Source: Thermococcus sp. MV5 (GTDB lineage: Archaea > Methanobacteriota_B > Thermococci > Thermococcales > Thermococcaceae). Taken from it: 64,000 nucleotides of DNA. The position numbers and the translations under genes were made by a program. This document shows, piece by piece, positions 18,149 through 25,862 of the stretch; positions within the stretch are counted from its first letter, which is position 1, and every line of letters begins with the position of its first letter. The stretch lies in assembly GCF_012027425.1 (NCBI RefSeq), contig NZ_SNUE01000003.1:240110-304109 (forward strand). Reading direction: 5' to 3'. A model generated the notes under the pieces. It was not told the DNA's origin and searched no databases. It was given only the letters and a program-made list of their open reading frames with translations.

Positions 18149-19867
18149 TCACTCTTCTATATACATTTCTTGTAATGCTCTGTAATATGCTTTGTAGATA
18201 TCTCTTTTTGTCACGACTCCGATCAGCTTTCTGCATTCAGGAGACTCTACTATAGGAAGTAGATTTTGATCATATTTTATTAATTTTTCAAAGGCATCAT
18301 GAGCGGTTTCACTAATGTATCCGACTGCGTAGTTCTTTCTAAGGAATCTTTCAACAGGAAGACTTTTCACTCTTTGAGGTTTGTTCAGAAAATCCTTTAT
18401 TCCTACAATCCCGAGTACCTCTAGTTTCTCGTTAACCACTGGGAAACAATCATGTCCTGTGTGTGCCACAAGATGTTCTATATCTATTAGTTTATCCTGG
18501 GGAGTTACAAAGATGGGGTTAGTTGTCATAATGTCTTTTACGGAGATCGTCTCCAAAACTACGGGATGACCAGTCTTTATACGGAAACCTCTGCGTTCGA
18601 GTTTTAATGTATATACCGAGGAACCTCTAAGAATGAATCTCGCTGTCAGAAAACTTGTGGTAGTGGACGTTATAACGCAAGGAAGAAGTGCATACCCTCT
18701 TGTGAGTTCTGCTACCATTAGTATCTGATTTATGGGGGCTTGGGTTAAACCACTGAAAAACGCTGCCATTCCAGCAAGAGCATAAACGGCAGTATTGATC
18801 TCAAGCGTTGGGAATAAGATACTTAACATTTTTCCGTAGGCTGCTCCAAGTAGAGCTCCTGTGTAGAGGCTAGGTGCGAAGATACCTCCACTGTGTCCAC
18901 TGGATATCATAAGAGATGTAGCAAGCATTTTTCCTATTCCTAAGAAGATTAAAACAGTAAGTGGGAGCAATCCAGCAATGGCAAGCTCTATTCCTTCATA
19001 ACCTACACCCAAGATTCCATATTTTGGGAAGAACATTCCAATAACTCCAACACCTAACCCACCAATGAACAATTTAAAGGGAAGGGGTGTTCTTGACTTT
19101 TCAAATTTATCGGTAAGCCAGAAGATAAACTTTGCCCAATATGCAGCTAAGAGGCCGAATATAAGCCCCATGAGAAATAGAAGAGGAAGCTCTACATGAT
19201 TATATGTTATTTGAGAAGATAGACTGACTTCAAAACCCTCCCCTAATAATATTAATGTCACAGCATTCCCAACAACCGCAGAAAGAAAAATGGGGACGAG
19301 GTTTATAGAAAATACCCCCATATAGACTACTTCAAGGGCAAACATCGCCCCGGCAAATGGAGTGTTAAAAGTCCCAGCTATTCCAGCAGCAAGTCCGCAT
19401 GTGGTTAGCAACTTTTTTGTTTCTGGAGATACCTTAAAAGTCTGTGCTAACGCTGAGGCCAATGAAGCTCCAATAAATCCGATTGGTCCTTCTCTTCCCA
19501 CACTTCCTCCACTTCCTATGGTTATTGAGGTTGCCAAGGCTTTTAGAAATGCCAATTTTCCTTTCATTTCTCCTCTTTTGAATATTACTGCTTCTATAAC
19601 CTCAGGTATGCCATTTCCCTTTAATTCGGGATAGTTTCTAATTATTGCCACTATCAGCAGACTGCCAATTGCGGGAAGAAAAATGTATCCAATATTGTAT
19701 CCGTGGTAATAAAAAGATATATGTGGAAGGAAAGAACTGAAGAAGAGTATTCTTACGATTGCAACCATCTTCCTAAAAACAACAGCCCCGAGTCCCCCAA
19801 TTACTCCGGTAATGATGGATAGAAGTAATATTGTGGACCATTTCTTGAGATACTTCTCAGTTCTCAT
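18149..19867 (-). CDS. ClC-family chloride channel/antiporter with CBS pair
   Basis: A membrane protein of about 572 residues. The ClC core shows GNGIPEV, GSGGSVGREGPIG (gating Glu in GREGP, about 124-128), FNTPFAGAMFALEV and SGHSGGIFAPSLY, the segments that form the anion pathway. From about residue 445 come two CBS domains (VKDIMTTNPIFVTP onward), which usually bind adenine nucleotides to regulate transport. The gating glutamate is present, which allows either an H+/Cl- antiporter or a channel. The start is uncertain: ATG 19867 gives a normal N-terminus but no good ribosome site; a TTG at 19912 adds 15 residues. It is convergent with agmatinase. Confidence 0.9.
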   Translation of the reverse strand: MRTEKYLKKWSTILLLSIITGVIGGLGAVVFRKMVAIVRILFFSSFLPHISFYYHGYNIGYIFLPAIGSLLIVAIIRNYPELKGNGIPEVIEAVIFKRGEMKGKLAFLKALATSITIGSGGSVGREGPIGFIGASLASALAQTFKVSPETKKLLTTCGLAAGIAGTFNTPFAGAMFALEVVYMGVFSINLVPIFLSAVVGNAVTLILLGEGFEVSLSSQITYNHVELPLLFLMGLIFGLLAAYWAKFIFWLTDKFEKSRTPLPFKLFIGGLGVGVIGMFFPKYGILGVGYEGIELAIAGLLPLTVLIFLGIGKMLATSLMISSGHSGGIFAPSLYTGALLGAAYGKMLSILFPTLEINTAVYALAGMAAFFSGLTQAPINQILMVAELTRGYALLPCVITSTTTSFLTARFILRGSSVYTLKLERRGFRIKTGHPVVLETISVKDIMTTNPIFVTPQDKLIDIEHLVAHTGHDCFPVVNEKLEVLGIVGIKDFLNKPQRVKSLPVERFLRKNYAVGYISETAHDAFEKLIKYDQNLLPIVESPECRKLIGVVTKRDIYKAYYRALQEMYIEE

Positions 19868-19950
19868 CACGTTGGAGTATGTGCAATGGTATTTAAAGAT
19901 TGAAGAAACCAAAGGTTCCTATAGAAAAGTTAAAAGTGGGGAAGAGGAGT

Positions 19951-21324
19951 TTAATCGTTTAATACTTTTTCTAATAGATTTAGTCCCAAGCTGAGATATT
20001 CTCTTACTTTTTCTTCGCTTTTTGCTTCGGCAAAGATTCTTATTATGGGTTCGGTTCCACTTGCTCTCACAAGAATCCAGCCATCTTTGAAGAGTATCTT
20101 TGTTCCGTCGGTTGTATCAATAGTCAACCCTTCTTTCTTTGCGAATTCTGCTACTTTTGCGACAATTGTTTTCCTATCTCCTTTGACATGTTTTTTAGTT
20201 TTGAGTTGGTAGAATTTTGGAAGTGTCCCTATTAACTCACTGAACTTCTTGCCGCTCTTTGCAAAGATCTCAACTATCTTTGCTACAGTCATTGCACCAT
20301 CTCTACCAAGGACGTGCTCTGGGAAGATGACTCCGCCGTTTTCTTCTCCTCCTACCAGCCCGTCGTGCTCTAGGAGGGTCCTTGATACTATCAGGTCACC
20401 CACTTTAGTTTTGATAACGCTTCCATTGTACATCTTAGCAAGTTCATCGATTATGTGAGAAGTGGCAATGGTTGTCACCACCAGCCCGCCTTTGTTTTCT
20501 TCCAGCATGGCCTTGACTATAAGGGCAAAGGTCTTGTCTCCTTGAATAAAGTTCCCGTTTTCATCTATGAACACTGAACGATCCGCATCTCCATCTTGAG
20601 CAACTCCAAAGTCAGCGCCAAGCGTTTTAACGATTTTCATGAATCCTTGGAGATTTTCTTCATTTGGTTCTGGATTTCTTGCTGGAAAGTGGCCATCCGG
20701 CTGAGCATTTACACTCACAACTTTACACCCGAGTTCTCTTAGGAGATATGGGAGCACAAGGGACCCAGCACCGTTTGATGTGTCGACGACTACAAATGGT
20801 TTTCTCTTTTTTATGACCTCAATGTCCACTTTAGACTTTATCGCATCTATATATGGTCTTATTATCTCTTTTTCTACGAGTTGGCCAATTTCATACCATT
20901 TTGCCCTATGAAATTCCTCATTAAAGAAAAGTTCCTCAACTATACTTTCTCTCTCTTTTTTGAGTCCCAATCCATTTGGTTCGAGAAGTTTTATTCCATT
21001 GTATTCTGGAGGATTGTGAGATGCCGTGATAACAGCCCCTCCGTCCACTTTGAAGTATTTACATGCGAACTGAATCGCTGGTGTTGGAGCTATACCTACA
21101 TCTATAACATTAACGCCAGTGCTTAGTAGGCCACTTATTAAAGCATTCTTCAACATTTCCCCACTTACTCTGGTGTCTCTTCCCACAACTACCCAAAGCT
21201 CTTTGGTTGGTTGTTCCCTTCTCAAAAGTGTTCCAAAGGCCAGGCCCATTTTTAAAGCGAATTCTGGGGTTATCTTCTCATTTGCTATGCCTCTAACGCC
21301 AAATGTCCCAAAAATTTTGCCCAT
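19951..21324 (-). CDS. Phosphomannomutase/phosphoglucomutase
   Basis: An alpha-D-phosphohexomutase of 457 residues. It shows the phosphoserine loop TASHNPPEYNG (Ser102), the metal loop DGDADRS, the sugar loop GGEENGG and the C-terminal phosphate-binding RASGTEPIIRIFAEA. It interconverts mannose-1-phosphate and mannose-6-phosphate (and usually the glucose pair). It follows manC by 68 bases on the same strand. In P. horikoshii this enzyme closes the mannosylglycerate operon mpgS-mpgP-manC-pmm. Here it could also take mannose-1-phosphate released by the GH130 enzymes. ATG 21324 is chosen over GTG 21333, since GGGGTGAT forms the ribosome site. Confidence 0.92.
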   Translation of the reverse strand: MGKIFGTFGVRGIANEKITPEFALKMGLAFGTLLRREQPTKELWVVVGRDTRVSGEMLKNALISGLLSTGVNVIDVGIAPTPAIQFACKYFKVDGGAVITASHNPPEYNGIKLLEPNGLGLKKERESIVEELFFNEEFHRAKWYEIGQLVEKEIIRPYIDAIKSKVDIEVIKKRKPFVVVDTSNGAGSLVLPYLLRELGCKVVSVNAQPDGHFPARNPEPNEENLQGFMKIVKTLGADFGVAQDGDADRSVFIDENGNFIQGDKTFALIVKAMLEENKGGLVVTTIATSHIIDELAKMYNGSVIKTKVGDLIVSRTLLEHDGLVGGEENGGVIFPEHVLGRDGAMTVAKIVEIFAKSGKKFSELIGTLPKFYQLKTKKHVKGDRKTIVAKVAEFAKKEGLTIDTTDGTKILFKDGWILVRASGTEPIIRIFAEAKSEEKVREYLSLGLNLLEKVLND

Positions 21325-21392
21325 TTTTATCACCCCATTGATATTCTACAACCTTAGGTTATTTTTAGGACAAATAAACAACAAAAGGAGTG

Positions 21393-22775
21393 TTATCTCT
21401 CTTCTAGATCATCTTGAAGCCGCTCAATATCGTCCTCACCCAAGTATTGTCCAATTTGGACTTCTATAATTTCTAGTGGAATTAACCCGGGGTTTTCAAC
21501 TCTGTGAAAAACACCTGCTGGAATAAATGTGCTTTCCCCAGGTCTTAGTAGTATTTCCTTCTCCCCAACAATTACCCTTGCAGTTCCGCTTACTACCACC
21601 CAATGTTCACTTCTATGGTAATGTCTTTGTAGAGTTAATTTCCGCCTTGGTAAAACCGTCATACGTTTTATTTTATATTCCTTCCCTTCTTCTAGGAGAG
21701 TGTATGTTCCCCATGGTCTATACGCGGTCCTATGAACGATCGCTCTTTCATCACCCTTTTGTTTAAGCTTTTCATAAATTTCTTTTACCTTTTGCCCTTC
21801 TCCTCTTTGAGCTACTAGTAATGCATCTCCAGTGTCTATTATCATCAAATTTTTGACTCCGATTGTTGCAGTCAATCTTTCAGTCATTATTAGGTTATTT
21901 TCTGAATTTATTCCTAGATATTCTGCTTTTATTCCCTCAACTTTAACTGCATTTCCGTTTGTGTCCTTGTTAAAAGCTTCGTATATTGCATCAAAACTTC
22001 CTAAATCATTCCAGTAAGTGTTTAATGGTACTACTATAGCTTTGTCAGTTTTTTCCATAATTCCATAATCAACTGAAATTTCTGGAACTTTTTTATAAAC
22101 TTCTACTATGTCTGTGGCTTCTTCAAATGTTTGGTACACTTCCGGAGTGAGTTTCTTTACTTCCTCTATGAACAATTCAGTATCAAAAAGAAACATTCCA
22201 CTATTCCAATAATACCCCTCTTCAACATACTTTTTGGCTGTTTCAAGATCTGGTTTTTCCTTGAATTCCGCAACTTTATATCCACACTCAAGCTTCTCTC
22301 CTGGCTTTATGTAGCCGTAACCGGTGTGAGCCCTTGTGGGCTTAATGCCAAATGTGATGAGATAACTATCTGCAAGCTTCTCAGCAATTTCAAAAGCTTC
22401 GCGATATGTATCACTCACTTTTATTAAGTGATCTGATGGGAAAACAGCAACTTTTGAGTTACCGAATTTTTCTTCTATGGTTTTAATCCCCCAATAAATT
22501 GCTGGTAAGGTATTTTTCCCAACTGGTTCGAGCAGCACGTTTTCTCTGGGAATACTGAGTCCCATTTCCTCCAGTTCGTCTATGACTATAAATTCGTACT
22601 CCCTGTTTGTTATTATGTAGATTTCTTTGGGTTTTGAGAGTAGTAACGCTCTTTCTACAGTTTTTTGAAAAGGAGAAACGTTATCAAAGATTTTGATAAA
22701 CTGCTTTGGCATTAATTCTCTGCTTAATGGCCACAATCTCGTTCCTTTTCCTCCAGCCAGTATGATGGTCTTCAT
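21393..22775 (-). CDS. manC: Mannose-1-phosphate guanylyltransferase / mannose-6-phosphate isomerase (ManC type)
   Basis: A bifunctional enzyme of about 460 residues that makes GDP-mannose. The N-terminal nucleotidyltransferase domain starts ILAGGKGTRLWPLS with the GTP-binding loop, continues with KNTLPAIYWG and GYGYIKPGE and contains FKEKP. The C-terminal cupin (from about residue 345) carries the isomerase site RHYHRSEHWVVVSG and PAGVFHRVENP. GDP-mannose feeds MpgS, coded 23 kb away on the same strand, and glycosylation. ATG 22775 is used, with GTGGGG 6 bases upstream. A hairpin repeat lies just upstream, between this gene and the TIM-barrel gene. Confidence 0.93.
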   Translation of the reverse strand: MKTIILAGGKGTRLWPLSRELMPKQFIKIFDNVSPFQKTVERALLLSKPKEIYIITNREYEFIVIDELEEMGLSIPRENVLLEPVGKNTLPAIYWGIKTIEEKFGNSKVAVFPSDHLIKVSDTYREAFEIAEKLADSYLITFGIKPTRAHTGYGYIKPGEKLECGYKVAEFKEKPDLETAKKYVEEGYYWNSGMFLFDTELFIEEVKKLTPEVYQTFEEATDIVEVYKKVPEISVDYGIMEKTDKAIVVPLNTYWNDLGSFDAIYEAFNKDTNGNAVKVEGIKAEYLGINSENNLIMTERLTATIGVKNLMIIDTGDALLVAQRGEGQKVKEIYEKLKQKGDERAIVHRTAYRPWGTYTLLEEGKEYKIKRMTVLPRRKLTLQRHYHRSEHWVVVSGTARVIVGEKEILLRPGESTFIPAGVFHRVENPGLIPLEIIEVQIGQYLGEDDIERLQDDLEER

Positions 22776-22860
22776 TTTCATCCCCACTAAATTGATGTTT
22801 TCCAGTCTTAAGTATTTTTCTTTAGCTCAATTTGAGGGTCATGATCTCGTGAGCTTTTAC

Positions 22861-22945
22861 ACTTGAAAGCCTCTCCCTTCACGGCGAGAAGGGGACTAGA
22901 TTCCCAGTTCTGGTCTGTGGGGAATGTAAAGGCCCCATTACCTTT
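22861..22945 (+). repeat. Transposon-right-end-like hairpin block (copy E) with extra stem-loops
   Basis: The plus strand reads ACTTGAAAGCCTCTCCCTTC then ACGGCGAGAAGGGGAC, which parallels the AAAGCC-hairpin-GGGGAGGAG pattern of copies A and B but is decayed at the GGTCAG end. Two small stem-loops follow: GGGAC...TTCCC about 22892-22902, and GGGG-aatgtaaagg-CCCC about 22919-22936. The block overlaps the last 19 codons and the stop of the TIM-barrel gene on the minus strand. It lies at the point where the mannosylglycerate operon appears to be split. Confidence 0.4.
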
Positions 22946-23718
22946 TGAAACCCGTTTATACTTCTGAGGCTTTTTATTACATTTTCCTCCGTTCTATAAC
23001 GCCTAATCTCAAAAATAATGTTTTCTGGCTTTATTTCGCATAGCTTTTTCAGGACTAATGGAACGTTTAACTTTCCTTCCTCCAAAGGTCTATGTTCATC
23101 CCATTTTCCATTATTGTTGTGAAGATGGACATGTTTAATATAGGGAGACAATATATTAAAGTAATCTTCAAAGTTTAAATTATATTTTGTTGCGGTTAAA
23201 AAAGCATGCCCTACATCAAGAGTTACCGCAACGTTTTCCCCTACAAGAGGTAGGAGCTCATGGGCAAATGCTCCAATTCTGTTATCCTCTGTGTTTTCGA
23301 CAACAAAGATTATAGAATAGTCTCCAGCCAGTACTGAAAGTTCTCTTAGCTGTTTCTTTGTATTTACAAAAGCTTCATGGTAGGAGCCATGGATATCTCC
23401 ACCATGAATCACGAGGTATTTCACATCCAGAAGAGATGCAATCTTAAAGACCTTCCTCATTATTTCAATGTTTCTTCTGCTGTTGATTCCCAAGTCGATC
23501 CTTACCTCCTTTTCTCTCTCATCGGAGATGGGGGCGTGTATTGTATATTTGACATCAAAGGTTTGGAGCTTTTCAATTGAATCTTTAAGAATCTGCTCAT
23601 TTTTTATCAAAGGCATGTCACTAAAATTAAGCTCTATTAAGTTGGCTTTAAGAGTTTCCAAGCTTATTCCACGTCCGCTTATTTCTTTAACAACGTGAGA
23701 GCTTATTCCAACATTCAT
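22879..23718 (-). CDS. TIM-barrel sugar isomerase/epimerase-like protein (AP-endonuclease 2 superfamily)
   Basis: A 279-residue xylose-isomerase-like TIM barrel. Recognisable strands with metal ligands are IHAPISDE (about 60), YLVIHGGDIHG (about 101-111), FVVENTEDNR with the metal Glu, TLDVGHAF (Asp and His) and KHVHLHNNNG followed by WDEHRPLEEG. These are the ligands of sugar epimerases and endonuclease IV relatives. A second Glu expected near the end appears in IIFEIRRYR. Substrate is unknown. IolO, the 5-keto-L-gluconate epimerase of the Thermotoga inositol route, has this fold, and this gene lies 2.1 kb from the inositol-type operon, so it is a candidate for that missing step. The last residues HSPQTRTGNLVPFSP lie in a repeat and may be a replaced C-terminus. 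Confidence 0.75.
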   Translation of the reverse strand: MNVGISSHVVKEISGRGISLETLKANLIELNFSDMPLIKNEQILKDSIEKLQTFDVKYTIHAPISDEREKEVRIDLGINSRRNIEIMRKVFKIASLLDVKYLVIHGGDIHGSYHEAFVNTKKQLRELSVLAGDYSIIFVVENTEDNRIGAFAHELLPLVGENVAVTLDVGHAFLTATKYNLNFEDYFNILSPYIKHVHLHNNNGKWDEHRPLEEGKLNVPLVLKKLCEIKPENIIFEIRRYRTEENVIKSLRSINGFQKVMGPLHSPQTRTGNLVPFSP

Positions 23719-23732
23719 TGTTACCACCTTCG

Positions 23733-24479
23733 CTAAATATAGACCACCAGTCCATCATAAGCAACATTTACGTTGTCTCCATAGTTTTCGCTGACGTATT
23801 TGACTAGCTTAGTAAACGGCAAATTGTGATGAGAGATATGGGATAAATAAACCCTATCAGCTACCTCTAATCCAATTTCCGCAGCTTCGTCCACATTGTT
23901 ATGATCTGGGCGATCAACACCTGGAGGATACGTGGCATCAACAACAACAACCTTTGGCTTTCTTTTCTTTAGAATTTTAAATGTATCCTCCGGGAGCCCC
24001 TTTGTATCGTAGAGAATCGCGGCTTTTTTACGTCTTCCTTCAATCAAATACCCTACAGTTTCGGGTGGGTGATTCAGTTTTAAAGCAGTTATTTTTAGAG
24101 AATTGACCCTTAACACGTCTCCAGCTTTTATAAAGTTTATCTCAAGATTCTTGGGTTCAGTGAGTATTGCCTCATCTGCTCCCTCTCTTGGGGCGTAGAG
24201 AGGTATCTTTTTCGCCACCCATCTCAACTTGTACAGGCCATAGGTGTGGTCGTTATGCCAGTGGGTCAAGAAAATTGCTTTAAGTTGGGCATTTAAATAA
24301 TCAGTCGTATCCGTTCCAACATCAATTAGCATGGTGTCCTTATACTTTGTTATCACAGCCAAAGTTGGAGGTCTTCTCCGGGCAAAGCCAAATCTTCTTG
24401 CCTCTTTACATGTTGGACAGTTACAAAGCTCATTGGGTATGCCCTCCGATGCAGCGGTTCCAATAAAATATAACATCAT
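23733..24479 (-). CDS. Metallo-beta-lactamase-fold phosphodiesterase, PhnP-like
   Basis: A 248-residue MBL-fold hydrolase. The zinc site HWHNDH (residues 73-78) is complete, with further ligands expected at LNHPPE, YDTKGLP and SHISHHN. The N-terminal GTAASEGIPNELCNCPTCKEA, with three Cys close together, matches the structural zinc-binding insert of PhnP, the cyclic ribose phosphodiesterase. No other phosphonate genes are present, so a general cyclic-phosphate or tRNA-maturation role is possible. ATG 24479 has GGAGGG at 24492-24487. A longer reading to 24620 starts in AT-rich non-coding sequence and is rejected. It is upstream of, and 14 bases from, the TIM-barrel gene. Confidence 0.8.
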   Translation of the reverse strand: MMLYFIGTAASEGIPNELCNCPTCKEARRFGFARRRPPTLAVITKYKDTMLIDVGTDTTDYLNAQLKAIFLTHWHNDHTYGLYKLRWVAKKIPLYAPREGADEAILTEPKNLEINFIKAGDVLRVNSLKITALKLNHPPETVGYLIEGRRKKAAILYDTKGLPEDTFKILKKRKPKVVVVDATYPPGVDRPDHNNVDEAAEIGLEVADRVYLSHISHHNLPFTKLVKYVSENYGDNVNVAYDGLVVYI

Positions 24480-24839
24480 TGTTAAGCCCTCCAGTTGATT
24501 CACGATGAGAAACTCCCAAAATAGAACTTTATAAAGATTTCTTTTAAAATTTAAAGTTATAAAGATGAATTGACAAGTCTTGGAGGCTTGATATTGGGGT
24601 TTACCCCCATATAAACCCAAACTAAGGTTAAAAAGTTTATATAAGGCTGTTAATGGAGTTTAAAAACAGCATCTCCAATTTTCAAACACTTTCAATTAAA
24701 AATATCAAAATAGCTAGAAGATTATCCAGAGTGTCTTTATCCTCTTGACCTATATTATGAACATAATTTGAAATTTGTCTAAGATAACAAAAATTATAAA
24801 ATGGTGATGCGGAAATAGTGCCTATGGTGAGTAATGCAC
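24480..24839. promoter_or_regulatory. Intergenic promoter region with 25-base palindrome and an orphan TATA box
   Basis: The 360-base gap has no coding signal. A palindrome TTGGGGTTTA-cccccata-TAAACCCAA spans about 24594-24620 and contains a TATA-like GGGTTTATATGG on the minus strand. CTTTATAAAG at about 24526-24535 is a nearer TATA for the PhnP-like gene. On the plus strand GTTTATATAAG at 24635-24645 is a strong TATA-like element about 195 bases before the Lrp start, with no gene in between. AATTATAAAAT at about 24791-24801 is better placed for the Lrp gene. A short RNA from the first TATA is possible, but no further signal supports it. Confidence 0.4.
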
Positions 24840-25304
24840 ATGCCAATTCTCGATGAAATTGATAGAAAAATATTGTACTTGCTAAAAAACAATGCTAGAA
24901 TTTCTCTTACCGAAGTTGCAAAAGAAGTAGGGCTAAGTGTTATGGGGGTAAAAAACAGAATAAACAGATTGGAGAAAAGAGGAATAATAACAAGCTACTC
25001 GGCTAATATAGACTACACAAAATTGGGATATAACATAATAGCTTTTGTTGGTATAACTGCTGAAGCTAAAAAGAGATTAAGTGTTTTGAGGGAATTAAAG
25101 AAACGTAAGGAAGTAGTGGAACTGTATGAAGTGACTGGAATTTATGACTTTATTGCAAAAATTGTTGCTGAAGATATGGAGGAACTAAGAAACTTCTTAG
25201 CCCTCACGATGGCAGGAATAGACGGAGTAACTGCAACATATACTATGGTTATAACCAAGGAGCATGAGATACAATTTAATAACCAGCTCTTGGAGGGGAA
25301 GTAG
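24840..25304 (+). CDS. Lrp/AsnC-family transcription regulator
   Basis: A 154-residue regulator with an N-terminal helix-turn-helix (LDEIDRKILYLLKNNARIS then LTEVAKEVGLSVMGVKNRI, about residues 4-45) and a C-terminal RAM ligand-binding/oligomerisation domain (IIAFVGITAEAK ... YEVTGIYDFIAKIVAED). These form octameric DNA-binding proteins that usually respond to amino acids. ATG 24840 is chosen, as GGTGAG at 24826-24831 is well placed; an ATG two codons upstream is too close to it. One base separates its stop from the next gene, a RAM-only protein. The pair sits just upstream of the inositol-type operon and may control it. Confidence 0.9.
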   Translation: MPILDEIDRKILYLLKNNARISLTEVAKEVGLSVMGVKNRINRLEKRGIITSYSANIDYTKLGYNIIAFVGITAEAKKRLSVLRELKKRKEVVELYEVTGIYDFIAKIVAEDMEELRNFLALTMAGIDGVTATYTMVITKEHEIQFNNQLLEGK

Positions 25305-25305
25305 G

Positions 25306-25554
25306 GTGCCAAAGGGCATCATGGCTTTTTTATTTGTAGGAACGGAACCTAAAAATAGACAGATTCCCGTAGAGAATGAAATAGTCAAAATAAAAGGAGT
25401 AGTTCATGTATACGAGGTTCTTGGGGAATATGATATGTGTATCCATGTGCAGGCAAAAAGTAGAGAAGACCTAGCGAGAATTCTCTACACTGTCTCTACA
25501 ATTGAAGGAGTCAGAACAGTCACTACTATCATTATTTCGAAAAAAATTAAGTGA
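25306..25554 (+). CDS. Stand-alone RAM (Lrp ligand-binding) domain protein
   Basis: An 82-residue protein made only of the Lrp effector domain: GIMAFLFVGTEPKNRQIP, VKIKGVVHVYEVLGEYDMC and a final VSTIEGVRTVTTIII. It has no DNA-binding helix-turn-helix. Stand-alone RAM proteins can co-assemble with full Lrp proteins and modify their ligand response. Here the partner gene is immediately upstream, ending one base earlier. The start is GTG 25306 with GGAGGGG at 25292-25298; a longer frame from 25264 lies inside the upstream gene. Confidence 0.85.
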   Translation: MPKGIMAFLFVGTEPKNRQIPVENEIVKIKGVVHVYEVLGEYDMCIHVQAKSREDLARILYTVSTIEGVRTVTTIIISKKIK

Positions 25555-25636
25555 CCTTCCGAGATTTTAGTACTTCAAACTGATTCTGTGGAAAGAACCT
25601 GAGTTTAAATTTTAACTTAGGTTAACAAACATTGCT

Positions 25637-25805
25637 CACTATACTGTCCTTTTTTAGGCTAGGAGATTCACAACTACCCTATCATCAGCTCGTTTGGAGA
25701 TATAAGGAGCATGATGCCTATCTTAATAAAAATAAGAACAAATGCTTAAGATTTTTAATGCAGTATAGTTTAAATTTTAAGAAAAAACCTTATATGCACT
25801 ATACT
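25637..25805 (+). promoter_or_regulatory. Promoter and candidate operators of the inositol-type operon
   Basis: The 308-base gap before the first dehydrogenase has no gene. A TATA-like CCTTATATGC lies at 25788-25797. Flanking it are AGTATAG at 25762-25768 and CTATACT at 25799-25805, a perfect 7-base inverted repeat. A further copy, CACTATACTG, lies upstream at 25637-25646. Three copies of one motif around a promoter suggest operator sites for a repressor, possibly the neighbouring Lrp pair or a TrmB-type protein. The repeats are seen; the regulator is not known. Confidence 0.45.
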
Positions 25806-25862
25806 TTTTAAAAGCAATGATAAGACCGCATCCACTTGGGGACTGGAGATGGAGGGATTAAG

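Noticed and set aside
24480..24620. N-terminal extension of the PhnP-like protein
   Set aside because: The upstream part is AT-rich with palindromes and no ribosome site; ATG 24479 has GGAGGG upstream and the normal family start.
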